DNA of 64,000 bases from Alkalithermobacter paradoxus (lineage in GTDB: Bacteria > Bacillota > Clostridia > Peptostreptococcales > Peptostreptococcaceae). This document shows, one piece after another, positions 9,427-18,686 of this stretch. The stretch is taken from assembly GCA_002029295.1 (NCBI GenBank), contig MZGW01000001.1, positions 248,001-312,000 on the forward strand, in the 5' to 3' direction. A program made the position numbers and the translations under genes. The notes under the pieces were generated by a model. It ran no database searches and was not told the origin of the DNA. It was given only the letters and a program-made list of their open reading frames with translations. Within the stretch, counting starts at the first letter, position 1, and each line of letters opens with the position of its first letter.

Positions 9427-9927
9427 TTAAATATTTTTTTTTGATGGAGATTTAGATTTTTTAATTTGGCTATCTATAAGTCCAGTTGCGTGACCCATAG
9501 GACAAACTTGGCACCAAGACCTTGGCTTAAAGATTATACCCATGATTATACCTACTAAAAGTGATGCCATCATAAATCTAAAAAGTGAAAAACCTATCTT
9601 AGTAATATCAGGACCAGCATGAACAAGAGATATTGTTAGCATAGTCATCATAAGAATAAGCATTGTATTTTTAACAGTTTTCGATTTGAAAGACTTTGGT
9701 AAGTTATTATCCATGCTTATATTCTTTAAGAAATTTCCAAGTAAAGATCCACGTGGACAGTAGTGAGAACAATGAACCTTACCTCTACCTTTAACTGCAT
9801 GATACATAGGAACAATCATGCATACAAATCCTAATACTCCAAAGCGTATATCCACAACTGAAAGAATTATAAATAGCATCATAAAAATCCAAGACCACTT
9901 CATATGAGATTTGTGTTTTGTTTTCAT
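9427..9927 (-). CDS. membrane 4Fe-4S protein (NapH/NosR/CcoG-like, Fer4_5)
   Basis: This is a 166-residue protein with about four membrane helices and two cysteine clusters, CSHYCPRGSLLG (about residue 54) and WCQVCPMGHATGLI (about 140). The CxxxCP pattern is that of the polyferredoxin-type membrane subunits NapH, NosR and RdxA/CcoG, which pass electrons across or along the membrane. The protein is shorter than those and lacks the soluble 2x[4Fe-4S] ferredoxin domain. The ATG at 9927 is chosen because AGGAGG lies seven bases upstream; an ATG at 9933 is too close. It precedes superoxide reductase on the same strand, so a role in redox supply is possible but unproven. Confidence 0.78.
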   Translation of the reverse strand: MKTKHKSHMKWSWIFMMLFIILSVVDIRFGVLGFVCMIVPMYHAVKGRGKVHCSHYCPRGSLLGNFLKNISMDNNLPKSFKSKTVKNTMLILMMTMLTISLVHAGPDITKIGFSLFRFMMASLLVGIIMGIIFKPRSWCQVCPMGHATGLIDSQIKKSKSPSKKNI

Positions 9928-10079
9928 TTTCATACCTCCTAATTATTTTTATATTATAATATTACAATATAACGATAAATATGTCAATAAAATTTTGAGT
10001 TATTCTAAACCCTTATATATTAAAATTTGTAATCAAATAGCTAAAGAGTCATAAAATTATATAAGAGGGAGGTGGGTTA

Positions 10080-10316
10080 ATGTTCGACTTACCAAGTGAT
10101 TTAGAAATTACTTTACCTAGAGTAACAACTATTGGAAATAAGTGTATAAAGATAGAAAATTATATAGGTATAATAGAGTACTCAGATAAAGTAATTAAAA
10201 TAAGTACAAAAACGAATACACTTAAAATACAAGGGGATAACTTATTAATAAAATATATAACCGAAGAAGATGCATGTATAGAAGGAAAAATATATTCCAT
10301 AGAATATTGGGTTTAA
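10080..10316 (+). CDS. yqfC: sporulation protein YqfC
   Basis: This is a 78-residue protein matching the YqfC family in size, in its start (MFDLPSDLEITLPRVTTIGN) and in position directly before yqfD. In Bacillus, yqfC is transcribed in the mother cell under sigma-E. The family has a YabP-like all-beta fold; its biochemical role is unknown. GGGAGGTGGG lies upstream of the ATG. It is the first gene of a long co-directional cluster reaching past recO. A sigma-E-like -10 box (CATAAAAT, 10050-10057) lies at the right place, without a clear -35 partner. Confidence 0.93.
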   Translation: MFDLPSDLEITLPRVTTIGNKCIKIENYIGIIEYSDKVIKISTKTNTLKIQGDNLLIKYITEEDACIEGKIYSIEYWV

Positions 10317-10328
10317 GGGGGCATAAAA

Positions 10329-11498
10329 TTGTGGCAATACATAAAAGGGTTCTTGATAGTGACAATAGAAGGTTTAAATTTAGAAAGATTTATTAGCGAA
10401 CTTGCAAAAAATGGTGTATATATTTTTAATATAAGAAGGATAACAAACACTAAAATAGAACTTTATATATATAAAAAAGATCTAACTAAGCTTGTTAGTA
10501 TATATAAAAAATCTAATTATAACCTCAAAATCAAAAGGTCTGTAGGAATTCCGTTTGTGATGAAGCGAATATACAAAAGAAAACCTCTACTTATAGGAGG
10601 GGTTATATCCTTAGTTATATTATTATTACTAAGCACATTTGTAACTAATATCTATATTGATAGTCCAGAAGGCATAGATAAGGAAGCTATCAGGCAAGAA
10701 GTATATAAACTAGGATTAAAGCCATGGACAAATAAATATGTAATAGATAAGAAATTAATAAGAGATAAAATATTGCTTAGGTTTGATGATATTGCACATG
10801 TATCTATAAACATACAAGGAACTAATGCATATGTAGAAATAATAAAAAGAGCAGAAGAACCAAAAGAAAAAGAAAGATTAAGTTGTAATATAATTGCAGA
10901 AAAAAATGGTATAATAGAAAAGGTTATTGCTAGAAGAGGAGAGGCTTTAGTAAAAAGAGGAGACATAGTAAAAAAAGGAGATGTATTAATTGCAGGTGGA
11001 GATGTAGTAGCTAAGGGAGAGGTTCTTGCTAGAACATTTTATGAGACAAAAGAACAAGGAGTGTACATAGAAAAAATAAAAAATAAAACAGGAAATAAAA
11101 AAAGTGTAGTAACAATAAGTACGTTTGGTAAAAACTTTAGCTTAAAAAGAAATATAGATTATAAAAATTATATAGTAGATAAAAAAGTATATAATCTAGG
11201 ATATAAAGAATATACAATACCAATCCAATTAGAAATACAAACATTTTATGAAGTAAATGTAAAAGAAATAAAGCAAGATTTATCACAACTTAAGGAGAAT
11301 CTTAGAAAAAAAGCTCTAAAAAAAGTAGATTATTTAATACCAGCAGGGGCAAAAATAGTTAATGTAAGAGAAAATTACAAAGTAAATGGATATAATTTAG
11401 AGTTCACTATAACTGTAGAAACTTTAGAAAGCATAGGAAAAGAGGAAAAGGTAAAGGGAGGAACAGATATTGACAATACAGAAGAAAATAGAAATTAA
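10329..11498 (+). CDS. yqfD: sporulation protein YqfD
   Basis: This is a 389-residue protein with one strong membrane segment (about residues 85-110, PLLIGGVISLVILLLLSTFV) after a basic N-terminal domain and before a large outer domain, the YqfD family layout. The C-terminal domain carries a lipoyl/barrel-like stretch, EKNGIIEKVIARRGEALVKR. YqfD is a conserved sporulation membrane protein paired with YqfC. The start is a TTG at 10329 after GGGGG; no ATG fits. The end overlaps phoH by 29 bases. Confidence 0.93.
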   Translation: MWQYIKGFLIVTIEGLNLERFISELAKNGVYIFNIRRITNTKIELYIYKKDLTKLVSIYKKSNYNLKIKRSVGIPFVMKRIYKRKPLLIGGVISLVILLLLSTFVTNIYIDSPEGIDKEAIRQEVYKLGLKPWTNKYVIDKKLIRDKILLRFDDIAHVSINIQGTNAYVEIIKRAEEPKEKERLSCNIIAEKNGIIEKVIARRGEALVKRGDIVKKGDVLIAGGDVVAKGEVLARTFYETKEQGVYIEKIKNKTGNKKSVVTISTFGKNFSLKRNIDYKNYIVDKKVYNLGYKEYTIPIQLEIQTFYEVNVKEIKQDLSQLKENLRKKALKKVDYLIPAGAKIVNVRENYKVNGYNLEFTITVETLESIGKEEKVKGGTDIDNTEENRN

Positions 11499-12462
11499 AG
11501 ATGAAGCATTTCAAAGAGAGTTATTTGGAAACTTTGATAAAAATATAAAGATAATTGAAGATAGATTAAATATAAATATAGTTTTAAGAGATGGGAATAT
11601 AATTTTGATTGGAAATGAAGAAAATATAAATCAAGCACAGAAGCTTATAATGGAACTTGTAGAAGTAGTTAAAAAAGGGCAAAGCTTAAACACTCAAGAT
11701 ATAAGCTACTCTATAGATCTTTTGCTTGAAGGAACACAACACAAAATGAAAGAGTTAGCTGAGGATATAGTTGTTCTTACTGCTAAGGGTAATCCAATTA
11801 AGCCAAAAACATTAGGTCAAAAATCATATGTAGATTTAATAAAAAATAATGACATAACATTTGGTATAGGACCTGCTGGGACGGGAAAGACATACTTAGC
11901 TGTTGCTATGGCTGTAAAAGCATTTAGAAGAGATGAAGTATCAAGAATAATTTTGACTCGTCCAGCTGTTGAAGCAGGAGAGAGTTTAGGATTTTTACCT
12001 GGAGATTTAAAAGAAAAAGTAGATCCTTATTTAAGACCTTTATATGATGCTCTATTTGAGATAATAGGAGCAGAGAAATTTAACAAGTATATGGAAAGAG
12101 GAATGATAGAAGTTGCACCACTAGCTTACATGAGAGGTAGAACTTTAGATAATTCATTCATAATACTTGATGAGGCTCAAAATACAACTCCGCAGCAAAT
12201 GAAAATGTTTCTAACTAGACTAGGATTTGGTTCAAAAGCAGTTGTAACAGGAGATATAACTCAAACAGATCTTCCAAGTGGGAAAAAATCAGGGCTTCTT
12301 CATGCACAGACCATACTAAAAGATGTAAAAGGGATAGGTATGATAAATTTAACAGAAAAAGATGTTGTAAGACATGAGCTAGTTCAAAGAATAATAAAAG
12401 CATATGAAAAATATGAGAAAAAAGAAGAATACAAAAAAAGTGTAAAAAATAATAAAAAGTAA
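11470..12462 (+). CDS. phoH: PhoH-family ATPase
   Basis: This 330-residue protein has an N-terminal KH-like segment (about 10-100) and a P-loop domain with Walker A GIGPAGTGKTYLAVAMAV and Walker B SFIILDEAQNTTPQQMKMFL. PhoH (YbeZ in E. coli) is a cytoplasmic ATPase with helicase-like features that works with YbeY in rRNA and ribosome quality control; ybeY is two genes downstream. The TTG start at 11470 follows GGGAGG by eight bases and lies inside yqfD, so translation is coupled. Confidence 0.95.
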   Translation: MTIQKKIEIKDEAFQRELFGNFDKNIKIIEDRLNINIVLRDGNIILIGNEENINQAQKLIMELVEVVKKGQSLNTQDISYSIDLLLEGTQHKMKELAEDIVVLTAKGNPIKPKTLGQKSYVDLIKNNDITFGIGPAGTGKTYLAVAMAVKAFRRDEVSRIILTRPAVEAGESLGFLPGDLKEKVDPYLRPLYDALFEIIGAEKFNKYMERGMIEVAPLAYMRGRTLDNSFIILDEAQNTTPQQMKMFLTRLGFGSKAVVTGDITQTDLPSGKKSGLLHAQTILKDVKGIGMINLTEKDVVRHELVQRIIKAYEKYEKKEEYKKSVKNNKK

Positions 12463-12479
12463 GGAAAGGAGAGGGAAAA

Positions 12480-14498
12480 ATGAAATTTAGGAAATTTTCC
12501 CTTGCTCTTTTATTTTTTGTAGTAAACTTCATACTATTGTTTACTTTTTTATCTCCCCAAAAATATCAACTCAGAGTAGGGGAAAGAGCGCAAGAAGATT
12601 TAAGAGCAACTAAAGATGTAGAGAACAAGATAGAAACTGAAAAATTAATTAAAAAAGCTGTAGAGAATGTCCAACCTGTTTATAGAGTTAATCCTACAGT
12701 TCAGGCTGAAATGAAGGCTGACATAGAAATTGTCTTTGAACAAATATACAAACTGAAAGACAATAATGAAATAGTATTTGAAGATAAGGTAAAATACCTT
12801 AAAGAAGAAACTAAAATATCAGATAAGTCTATAACTAAAGCGTTAACTATGGACAAGCAAAGATTAGAATATCTGAAAAAATACATATTTGAAACCATAA
12901 ATCAAATAATGAACACAGGAATTACAAAAGAAGAAATAGACGCATTGAAAGAAACTATAGCAGAGTCATTTGAAGAAACAGATAAATTTAAATCAGATGA
13001 AAAGCTTTTGGGTATAGAGGTTCTTAATTCTTTCTTAAGACCGAACAAATTCTTAGACATAGAAAGAACACAACAAAAGATAGAAGAAGCAAAATCTACC
13101 GTAGACAAGGTTATAATAAGAAAAGGAGAATATATAATATACAAAGGTGAAATTATAACTCAGGAAAAAGTAGATATAGTAAACAGTCTAGGCTTGTTAG
13201 AAAAAAGAGGTAGAGAAGATTTTCTAGTTAATATAAGTATTGCTGTAATACTTATTATACTAGAATGTTTATTAGCGTTGTACGTTTATGTATTCCACAA
13301 AGAACTTATAAAAGATGAGAAAAAATTAATTCTCTTAGCTCTTATAATAACTACAACCCTTATACTTTCTTTGCCTTTAAGTATTATATCGCCATATATA
13401 ATGCCACTAGTTACTGCAAGTATGTTAATAAGCATATTATTAAATCCAAAACTAGCAATAGTATCTAATGTTTTAGTATCTACAATGGCATATTTAGCTA
13501 TAGGAGATCAAAATCTATATATTATTTCTTTAGTATCAGGAAGTTTTGCATCATTTGCAAGTTTAGAAATAGGACAAAGAAGAAGTATAATTCTTACAGG
13601 GGCAAAGATAGGAATAGTAAATTTCTTTTTAGCACTTTCTCTAGGGTTTATGAGTACTACAAATTTAAGAGAGCTGTTTTTAAATTCTTCACTAAGTCTT
13701 TTATCAGGGATATTTGCATCTATATTAGTCGTAGGTAGCTTACCTTTATGGGAATATTATTTTGATGTAATAACTTCCCTAAAGCTGTTAGAAATTTCAA
13801 ATCCTAATAATGAAGTACTAAAGAGGATGTTAATAGAAACACCTGGAACATACCATCATAGTATTATAGTTGGAAATTTAGCCGAAAGAGCTTGTGATAA
13901 AATAGGTGCTAATTCATTGTTAGCAAGGGTAGCTGCATATTATCACGATATTGGTAAGTTAAGTAGGCCTTATTTCTTTAAAGAGAATCAAATTATAATA
14001 GAAAATCCACATGATAAAATAATACCTACACTGAGTGCAAAAATAATAAAGGATCATATAACAGATGGATTAGAATTAGCAAAAAAATACAAACTCCCAA
14101 AAGAAATAATAAATATAATAAAAGAACACCATGGAACAACTTTAGTAGCGTACTTTTATTACAAAGCAAAAGAAGAAGGGCTTGATATAAAGGAAGAAAG
14201 TTTTAGATATGATGGCCCTAAACCTCAAAGTAAAGAATCAGCAGTTGTTATGTTAGCAGATTCAACTGAAGCTGCTATCAGAAGCATAAAAGAACCTACA
14301 AAAGAGAAAATAGAAGATATGATACAAAAAATAGTTGATGGAAAGTTAAATGAAAGGCAACTAGATGAAAGTAATCTTACATTAAAGGATGTAGAACAGA
14401 TAAAAAATGCTTTTCTCGAGGTTATGATGGGAATGTTTCACGAAAGAATAGAATATCCTAAAGAAGGAGGAGAAAGTGATGGAGCTTCTAATAGATAA
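12480..14498 (+). CDS. pgpH: cyclic-di-AMP phosphodiesterase PgpH (7TM-HD)
   Basis: This 672-residue membrane protein has an N-terminal helix (about 7-27), an extracellular 7TMR-HDED domain (about 30-255), seven membrane helices (about 257-440) and a cytoplasmic HD domain. The HD domain carries ETPGTYHHSIIVGNLAERA, YYHDIGKLSRPYFF and IIKEHHGTT, whose His and Asp residues bind the metals. PgpH hydrolyses c-di-AMP to pApA and so controls potassium and osmotic balance. It lies between phoH and ybeY as in most Firmicutes (yqfF), and its end overlaps ybeY by 20 bases. Confidence 0.96.
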   Translation: MKFRKFSLALLFFVVNFILLFTFLSPQKYQLRVGERAQEDLRATKDVENKIETEKLIKKAVENVQPVYRVNPTVQAEMKADIEIVFEQIYKLKDNNEIVFEDKVKYLKEETKISDKSITKALTMDKQRLEYLKKYIFETINQIMNTGITKEEIDALKETIAESFEETDKFKSDEKLLGIEVLNSFLRPNKFLDIERTQQKIEEAKSTVDKVIIRKGEYIIYKGEIITQEKVDIVNSLGLLEKRGREDFLVNISIAVILIILECLLALYVYVFHKELIKDEKKLILLALIITTTLILSLPLSIISPYIMPLVTASMLISILLNPKLAIVSNVLVSTMAYLAIGDQNLYIISLVSGSFASFASLEIGQRRSIILTGAKIGIVNFFLALSLGFMSTTNLRELFLNSSLSLLSGIFASILVVGSLPLWEYYFDVITSLKLLEISNPNNEVLKRMLIETPGTYHHSIIVGNLAERACDKIGANSLLARVAAYYHDIGKLSRPYFFKENQIIIENPHDKIIPTLSAKIIKDHITDGLELAKKYKLPKEIINIIKEHHGTTLVAYFYYKAKEEGLDIKEESFRYDGPKPQSKESAVVMLADSTEAAIRSIKEPTKEKIEDMIQKIVDGKLNERQLDESNLTLKDVEQIKNAFLEVMMGMFHERIEYPKEGGESDGASNR

Positions 14499-14931
14499 TA
14501 GACAAAATAAGATTGATATTGATGATAAATTAATATGTATGATAGAAAATGTCGTTATTGAATCTTTAAGATATGAAGGATTTAGAGAAGATTATGAAGT
14601 AAGTTTATCATTTGTAGATAATGAAGAGATACACTATCTTAATAGGGAATATAGAGGTGTTGATAGACCAACAGATGTATTGTCATTCCCTTTATTAGAC
14701 GATAGTTTTGATATTGAAGAAAAAGCACTAGGAGATATAGTTATTTCCCTGGAAAAAGCATTAGAACAAAGTAAAGAGTATAATCACAGCTTTGAAAGAG
14801 AAGTAGCTTTTTTAGTTTGCCATAGTATGTTTCACTTGATGGGGTATGACCATGATACAGATGAAAATACAAAGGTCATGAGAGAAAAAGAAGAAAGGGT
14901 GTTATCTAAACTAAATATAGTGAGGGAGTAA
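14479..14931 (+). CDS. ybeY: endoribonuclease YbeY
   Basis: This 150-residue protein carries the zinc site of the family: FLVCHSMFHLMGYDHDTDE, the H-x3-H-x5-H pattern. The conserved RGVDRPTDVLSFPL and LGDIVISL lie upstream in the protein. YbeY is a single-strand-specific RNase needed for 16S rRNA 3'-end maturation and 70S quality control. The ATG at 14479 lies eight bases after AGGAGG; a GTG just before it at 14476 is also possible. It overlaps the end of pgpH and is followed four bases later by the kinase/phosphatase fusion. Confidence 0.96.
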   Translation: MELLIDNRQNKIDIDDKLICMIENVVIESLRYEGFREDYEVSLSFVDNEEIHYLNREYRGVDRPTDVLSFPLLDDSFDIEEKALGDIVISLEKALEQSKEYNHSFEREVAFLVCHSMFHLMGYDHDTDENTKVMREKEERVLSKLNIVRE

Positions 14932-14935
14932 TAGT

Positions 14936-15637
14936 ATGAGAAAAACTACAATAATAGAGGCTTTTAATCGTGCCATAGATGGAATAATATACACCTTAAA
15001 GAATGAAAAGAATATGAAAATACATTATTTAATAGGTGTTATAGTTTTGTTTATGAGTCTCTTTTTTGATATTACAAGACTTGAAATGATAATCTTGTTT
15101 ATTACAATCTCTCTTGTTGTAATTTCTGAAATGATAAATACAGCTATAGAAAAATCAATAGATCTATTTACTGATAAATATCATGAGCTTGCTAGAATAG
15201 CAAAAGATGTAGCAGCTGGAGCTGTACTTATAGCATCTTTAAACTCGGTAGTAGTAGGATATATAATATTTTTTGACAGAATAAATCCTTTATCTCACAT
15301 GCTTTTGAATAAAATAAGAAAATCAGAAATTCACATAACAGTTATAGCTATTTTGATAGTACTTATATTTGTTTTAGTAGGTAAAGCCTTGACAGGAAAA
15401 GGGACACACCTAAGAGGTGGAATGCCAAGTGGTCATTCAGCACTTGCTTTTTCTGTAGCTACTGCAGTAACTTTTATATCTGAAGAAATGTTAGTTTCAA
15501 CATTAACATATTTACTTGCAGTGCTTGTAGGTCAAAGTAGAATAGAAGCTAAGATACACTGTACAACTGAGGTTATAGTAGGGGCTATACTGGGAATACT
15601 AGTAACTATATTCATATTTCAATTAAGTTTCGTTTAA
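14936..15637 (+). CDS. fusion of DgkA-type lipid kinase and PAP2 phosphatase
   Basis: This is 233 residues in two domains. Residues 1-115 match the diacylglycerol/undecaprenol kinase family: three helices, SEMINTAIEKSIDL metal/ATP region, HELARIAKDVAAGAVL. Residues 130-233 match a PAP2 phosphatase: GKALTGKGT, GGMPSGHSALAFS (catalytic His) and GQSRIEAKIHCTTEVIVGAI (second Arg and His). Gram-positive DgkA phosphorylates undecaprenol, while PAP2 enzymes remove phosphate from undecaprenyl pyrophosphate or phosphatidate. Having both in one chain suggests local control of the lipid-carrier pool. It stands where Bacillus has plain dgkA, between ybeY and cdd. Confidence 0.88.
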   Translation: MRKTTIIEAFNRAIDGIIYTLKNEKNMKIHYLIGVIVLFMSLFFDITRLEMIILFITISLVVISEMINTAIEKSIDLFTDKYHELARIAKDVAAGAVLIASLNSVVVGYIIFFDRINPLSHMLLNKIRKSEIHITVIAILIVLIFVLVGKALTGKGTHLRGGMPSGHSALAFSVATAVTFISEEMLVSTLTYLLAVLVGQSRIEAKIHCTTEVIVGAILGILVTIFIFQLSFV

Positions 15638-15775
15638 TAGAATTTTTAACATTACTTCAAAAATATTTCTTGGATAAAACAAAAATATTTGATATAATGG
15701 AAAATGCTCACTCTAAATCCTAGTGGCATTTCAATGAACTTATATTTTAAGGGAAATTGGGGAGGAGGATTGGAA

Positions 15776-16393
15776 ATGAAAAATAGAAAGAATTACGAAA
15801 ATATAAATTTTACAGACTTAAGAAATATTTTTATAACAGGAACTTTTTCAATTCTTCCAATTGCTATAACCTTGTCTCTTATATTTTGGCTCTTTAACAA
15901 AATAGATTCAATATTTAGAGAACCCTTAGAAAAATTTATTGGATTTCCTTTATATGGGATAGGATTTGTAATTACTATTCTATTAATATTTATAACTGGT
16001 ATATTTGTAACTGATGTATTAGGAAAAAAAATATTCAATTTCCTTGAGGAGATATTGTATAAAGTGCCACTAGCTGGGGTTGTATATTCTTCTGTTAAGC
16101 AAGTTACGGAAGCGTTTACAAGCAAAAAAAGGGAAAATTTTAAACATACAGTAATAGTTCAATATCCATCTAAAGGAATATATACATTAGGTTTTATGAC
16201 ATCAGATGTACCAAACTTTTTGAAATGTGAAATGAATGAAGAACTAGCATTTGTATTTATACCTACAACACCAAATCCTACCTCAGGTATGCTTGTTATG
16301 GTACCTAAAGAGGATATTATATATTTAGATATGACAGTAGAGGAAACTCTAAAACTTATAGTATCAGGTGGAATCGTAAATGTGAGAGATTAA
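15776..16393 (+). CDS. DUF502 family membrane protein
   Basis: This is a 205-residue protein with two N-terminal membrane helices (about 20-42 and 60-85). A conserved soluble part follows, with VLGKKIFNFLEEILYKVPLA, VYSSVKQVTEAF, FIPTTPNPTSGMLVMVPKED and the ending MTVEETLKLIVSGGIV. These are hallmarks of DUF502; the function is not established, although plant relatives act in vesicle traffic. The ATG at 15776 follows GGAGGAGG by seven bases, so the longer frame from 15704 is rejected. It is inserted between the lipid kinase and cdd. Confidence 0.88.
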   Translation: MKNRKNYENINFTDLRNIFITGTFSILPIAITLSLIFWLFNKIDSIFREPLEKFIGFPLYGIGFVITILLIFITGIFVTDVLGKKIFNFLEEILYKVPLAGVVYSSVKQVTEAFTSKKRENFKHTVIVQYPSKGIYTLGFMTSDVPNFLKCEMNEELAFVFIPTTPNPTSGMLVMVPKEDIIYLDMTVEETLKLIVSGGIVNVRD

Positions 16394-16406
16394 GGAGGAT
16401 ATAAAA

Positions 16407-16802
16407 ATGGACACAATAAAATTACTTGAAATTGCAGAAAAAGCTAAGGAAAACGCATACGTTCCGTACTCTAAATTTCATGTTGGTGCTGCTCTTTTAA
16501 CTAAATCTGGTAAAATATACACAGGATGTAATGTAGAGTGTGCATCTTATGGTGGAACAAACTGTGCAGAAAGAACTGCTATATTTAAGGCTGTATCTGA
16601 AGGAGATAAAGAGTTTGAAGCTATAGCAATAAGCAGTGATAATCCAGGAGAAACTTATCCATGTGGTATATGTAGACAAGTTATTTTAGAATTTGGAAGA
16701 GATATCAAAGTGATAGTTGGAGAGTCAAAAGGAAAACATACAGTATTTACTATAGATGACTTACTTCCTAAGTGTTTTTCAGGAGTAGATCTACAAAAAT
16801 AA
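16407..16802 (+). CDS. cdd: cytidine deaminase
   Basis: This 131-residue homotetrameric-type cytidine deaminase has [15 protein letters not shown] at the N-terminus. The zinc and catalytic residues are Cys/Glu in [10 protein letters not shown] and the two Cys in [10 protein letters not shown]. It converts cytidine and deoxycytidine to uridines for pyrimidine salvage. AAGGAGG lies nine bases upstream. The gene lies 13 bases after DUF502 and 16 before era, the usual Firmicute order. Confidence 0.97.
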   Translation: MDTIKLLEIAEKAKENAYVPYSKFHVGAALLTKSGKIYTGCNVECASYGGTNCAERTAIFKAVSEGDKEFEAIAISSDNPGETYPCGICRQVILEFGRDIKVIVGESKGKHTVFTIDDLLPKCFSGVDLQK

Positions 16803-16818
16803 TCTAGAAGGTGATAAA

Positions 16819-17709
16819 GTGAAGTTTAAATCAGGATTTGTAAGTATCTTAGGTAGACCTAATGTAGGAAAATCTACGCTTATGAATAGAGTAATAGGTG
16901 AAAAAATAGCTATAATGAGCGATAAGCCTCAGACTACAAGAAATAAGATACAATCTGTATACACAGATGAAAATTTTCAGATTGTATTTTTAGATACACC
17001 TGGAATACATAAACCTAAGAATAAATTAGGTGAGTACATGGTAAAAGCTGCTACAAGCACTTTAAACGACGTAGATTTGGTGTTGTTTGTGGTAGATGAT
17101 TCTAAAACCATAGGACCTGGAGATAGAAGAATTATAGAAGATTTAAAGAAAGTTAAAACGCCTATTATTTTAGTTATAAACAAAATAGATAACCTTAACA
17201 AAGAAGAGCTAATAGAAATTGTAGATAACTACAACAAAGAAGGAGTATTTACTGAAATAGTTCCTGTTTCAGCATTAAAAGGAGCTAATGTGAATACTTT
17301 GATTGATGTAGTAAAAAAATATATCCCAGAAGGGCCTCAATATTTCCCAAGTGATATGTTAACAGATCAACCAGAAAGAGTATTAGTATCAGAGCTAATA
17401 AGAGAGAAAGTCCTTCACTATATCCATGAAGAAATTCCTCATGGAGTAGCTGTTGAGATTGAAACTATGAAGCAAAGAAAAGAAGGAGATATTATAGATA
17501 TATCTGCTGCAATATATTGCGAAAGAGATTCTCATAAAGGCATTATCATAGGTAAAAATGGTAAGAAATTAAAAGGAATAGGAAAAGCGGCCAGAGAAGA
17601 TATTGAAAGACTTTTAGGATCTAAAGTTTATCTTCAGCTTTGGGTTAAAGTTAAGGAAAAATGGAGAGAAAGTGAAAACTATATAAGGAATTTTGGATAT
17701 AGAGAATAA
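16819..17709 (+). CDS. era: GTPase Era
   Basis: This 296-residue protein has a G domain with [10 protein letters not shown] (G1), the switch region PQTTRNKI (G2), DTPGIH (G3), NKID (G4) and SALKG (G5). A C-terminal KH domain follows ([20 protein letters not shown]). Era binds the 3' end of 16S rRNA and assists 30S assembly, in line with ybeY upstream. It starts with GTG after AGAAGGTGA. A hairpin that also covers the yqzL ribosome site follows the gene. Confidence 0.97.
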   Translation: MKFKSGFVSILGRPNVGKSTLMNRVIGEKIAIMSDKPQTTRNKIQSVYTDENFQIVFLDTPGIHKPKNKLGEYMVKAATSTLNDVDLVLFVVDDSKTIGPGDRRIIEDLKKVKTPIILVINKIDNLNKEELIEIVDNYNKEGVFTEIVPVSALKGANVNTLIDVVKKYIPEGPQYFPSDMLTDQPERVLVSELIREKVLHYIHEEIPHGVAVEIETMKQRKEGDIIDISAAIYCERDSHKGIIIGKNGKKLKGIGKAAREDIERLLGSKVYLQLWVKVKEKWRESENYIRNFGYRE

Positions 17710-17747
17710 AATTATTATATTTTCCAAAAAACTCTATGTATAGTATT

Positions 17748-17793
17748 CCCCATCTTACCAAAAATATATTTAAATGGTGAGAGGGGGTTTTTT
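17748..17793 (+). terminator. terminator-like hairpin overlapping the yqzL ribosome binding site
   Basis: CCCC-A-TCTTACCA (17748-17760) pairs with TGGTGAGA-GGGG (17775-17786), one G-U and one bulged A, followed by six Ts. The 3' arm contains the only Shine-Dalgarno sequence (GAGAGGGGG) for yqzL at 17797. The structure could both reduce transcription into yqzL-recO and mask translation. Confidence 0.65.
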
Positions 17794-17796
17794 AAT

Positions 17797-17946
17797 ATGC
17801 AAAATTTTTTCTGGAATTATTTTAAACAAACAGGAGATATTGAAGCATATCTTTATTTACTTAAACTTAATTCTTCTAATGAGGAAGATTCTGAACATGA
17901 AGAGAATACAAGGGAGATAAATGATGCTTACATTAATAAATACTGA
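17797..17946 (+). CDS. yqzL: YqzL-like small protein
   Basis: This is a 49-residue frame beginning MQNFFWNYFKQTGDIEAYLY and ending in a charged tail. It matches the YqzL family found directly upstream of recO in Bacilli and Clostridia, including the W-x2-F-x2-TGxxxAYLLY core. Function is unknown. GAGGGGG lies about nine bases before the ATG but sits in a hairpin arm. The last 26 bases overlap recO. Confidence 0.85.
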   Translation: MQNFFWNYFKQTGDIEAYLYLLKLNSSNEEDSEHEENTREINDAYINKY

Positions 17947-18676
17947 AGGAGTAGTTTTAAGAAACAGAAAGTTTGAGGAAGCTGATGCTATATTAACTAT
18001 ATTCACAAGAAAACTTGGCAAAATCTCAGCAGTAGCTAAAGGAGCTAAAAGACCTAAAAGCAATTTATTATCAGCAACTCAAGTTTTTGCTTATTCTAAT
18101 TTTTCTTTATATAAATCGGCATCTATGTATAAAATAAATCAATGTGATATAAAATACAATTTTTATAATTTATCAAAAGAAATATCTGTACTATCATATG
18201 CCTCATATATAACTCAACTAGTAGAAGTTGTAACATTAGAGAATCAAACTAACAACAGACTCTTTGATTTACTTATTAAGACCCTATATTTATATTCAAA
18301 AGGAGAAAGAGATTTAGAATACATTACTGCAATATTTGAACTGAAATTTTTGGATTATATAGGATATAAGCCAGAGGTATCAAAATGTGCTAACTGTGGC
18401 AATAATAACTTAATAAATAGCAAGTTTAGCGTGATAGAAGGTGGAGCTATATGTGTCAATTGTCAGCAGATAATTACAACTTTACAAAAAATAGATCCAA
18501 CTACATTAAAATTAATGGAATACATATTGTTAAATGACATAATAATAAGTAGCAAGGCAAAAGTTTCTAAATATCTTATTAAAGAACTAAGAAAAATACT
18601 AAAAAGATATTTAGGTGAGTATGTTGACAATTTGAACTTAAAATCATTAAATTTTTTAGAAAATTTAAAAGATTAG
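17921..18676 (+). CDS. recO: DNA repair protein RecO
   Basis: This 251-residue protein has an N-terminal OB fold (TEGVVLRNRKFEEADAILTI, GKISAVAKGAKRPKS) and a helical part with a four-cysteine zinc site, CANCGNNN and AICVNCQQ. RecO loads RecA onto SSB-coated DNA together with RecR in recombinational gap repair. Two adjacent ATGs (17921 and 17924) follow AGGGAG by four and seven bases; the second may be the real start. It overlaps yqzL. Confidence 0.95.
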   Translation: MMLTLINTEGVVLRNRKFEEADAILTIFTRKLGKISAVAKGAKRPKSNLLSATQVFAYSNFSLYKSASMYKINQCDIKYNFYNLSKEISVLSYASYITQLVEVVTLENQTNNRLFDLLIKTLYLYSKGERDLEYITAIFELKFLDYIGYKPEVSKCANCGNNNLINSKFSVIEGGAICVNCQQIITTLQKIDPTTLKLMEYILLNDIIISSKAKVSKYLIKELRKILKRYLGEYVDNLNLKSLNFLENLKD

Positions 18677-18686
18677 GAGTGATTGT

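Noticed and set aside
10050..10057. CATAAAAT as a sigma-E -10 box before yqfC
   Set aside because: It fits the expected regulation, but no -35 match is visible at 13-15 bases, so it is mentioned with the gene only.
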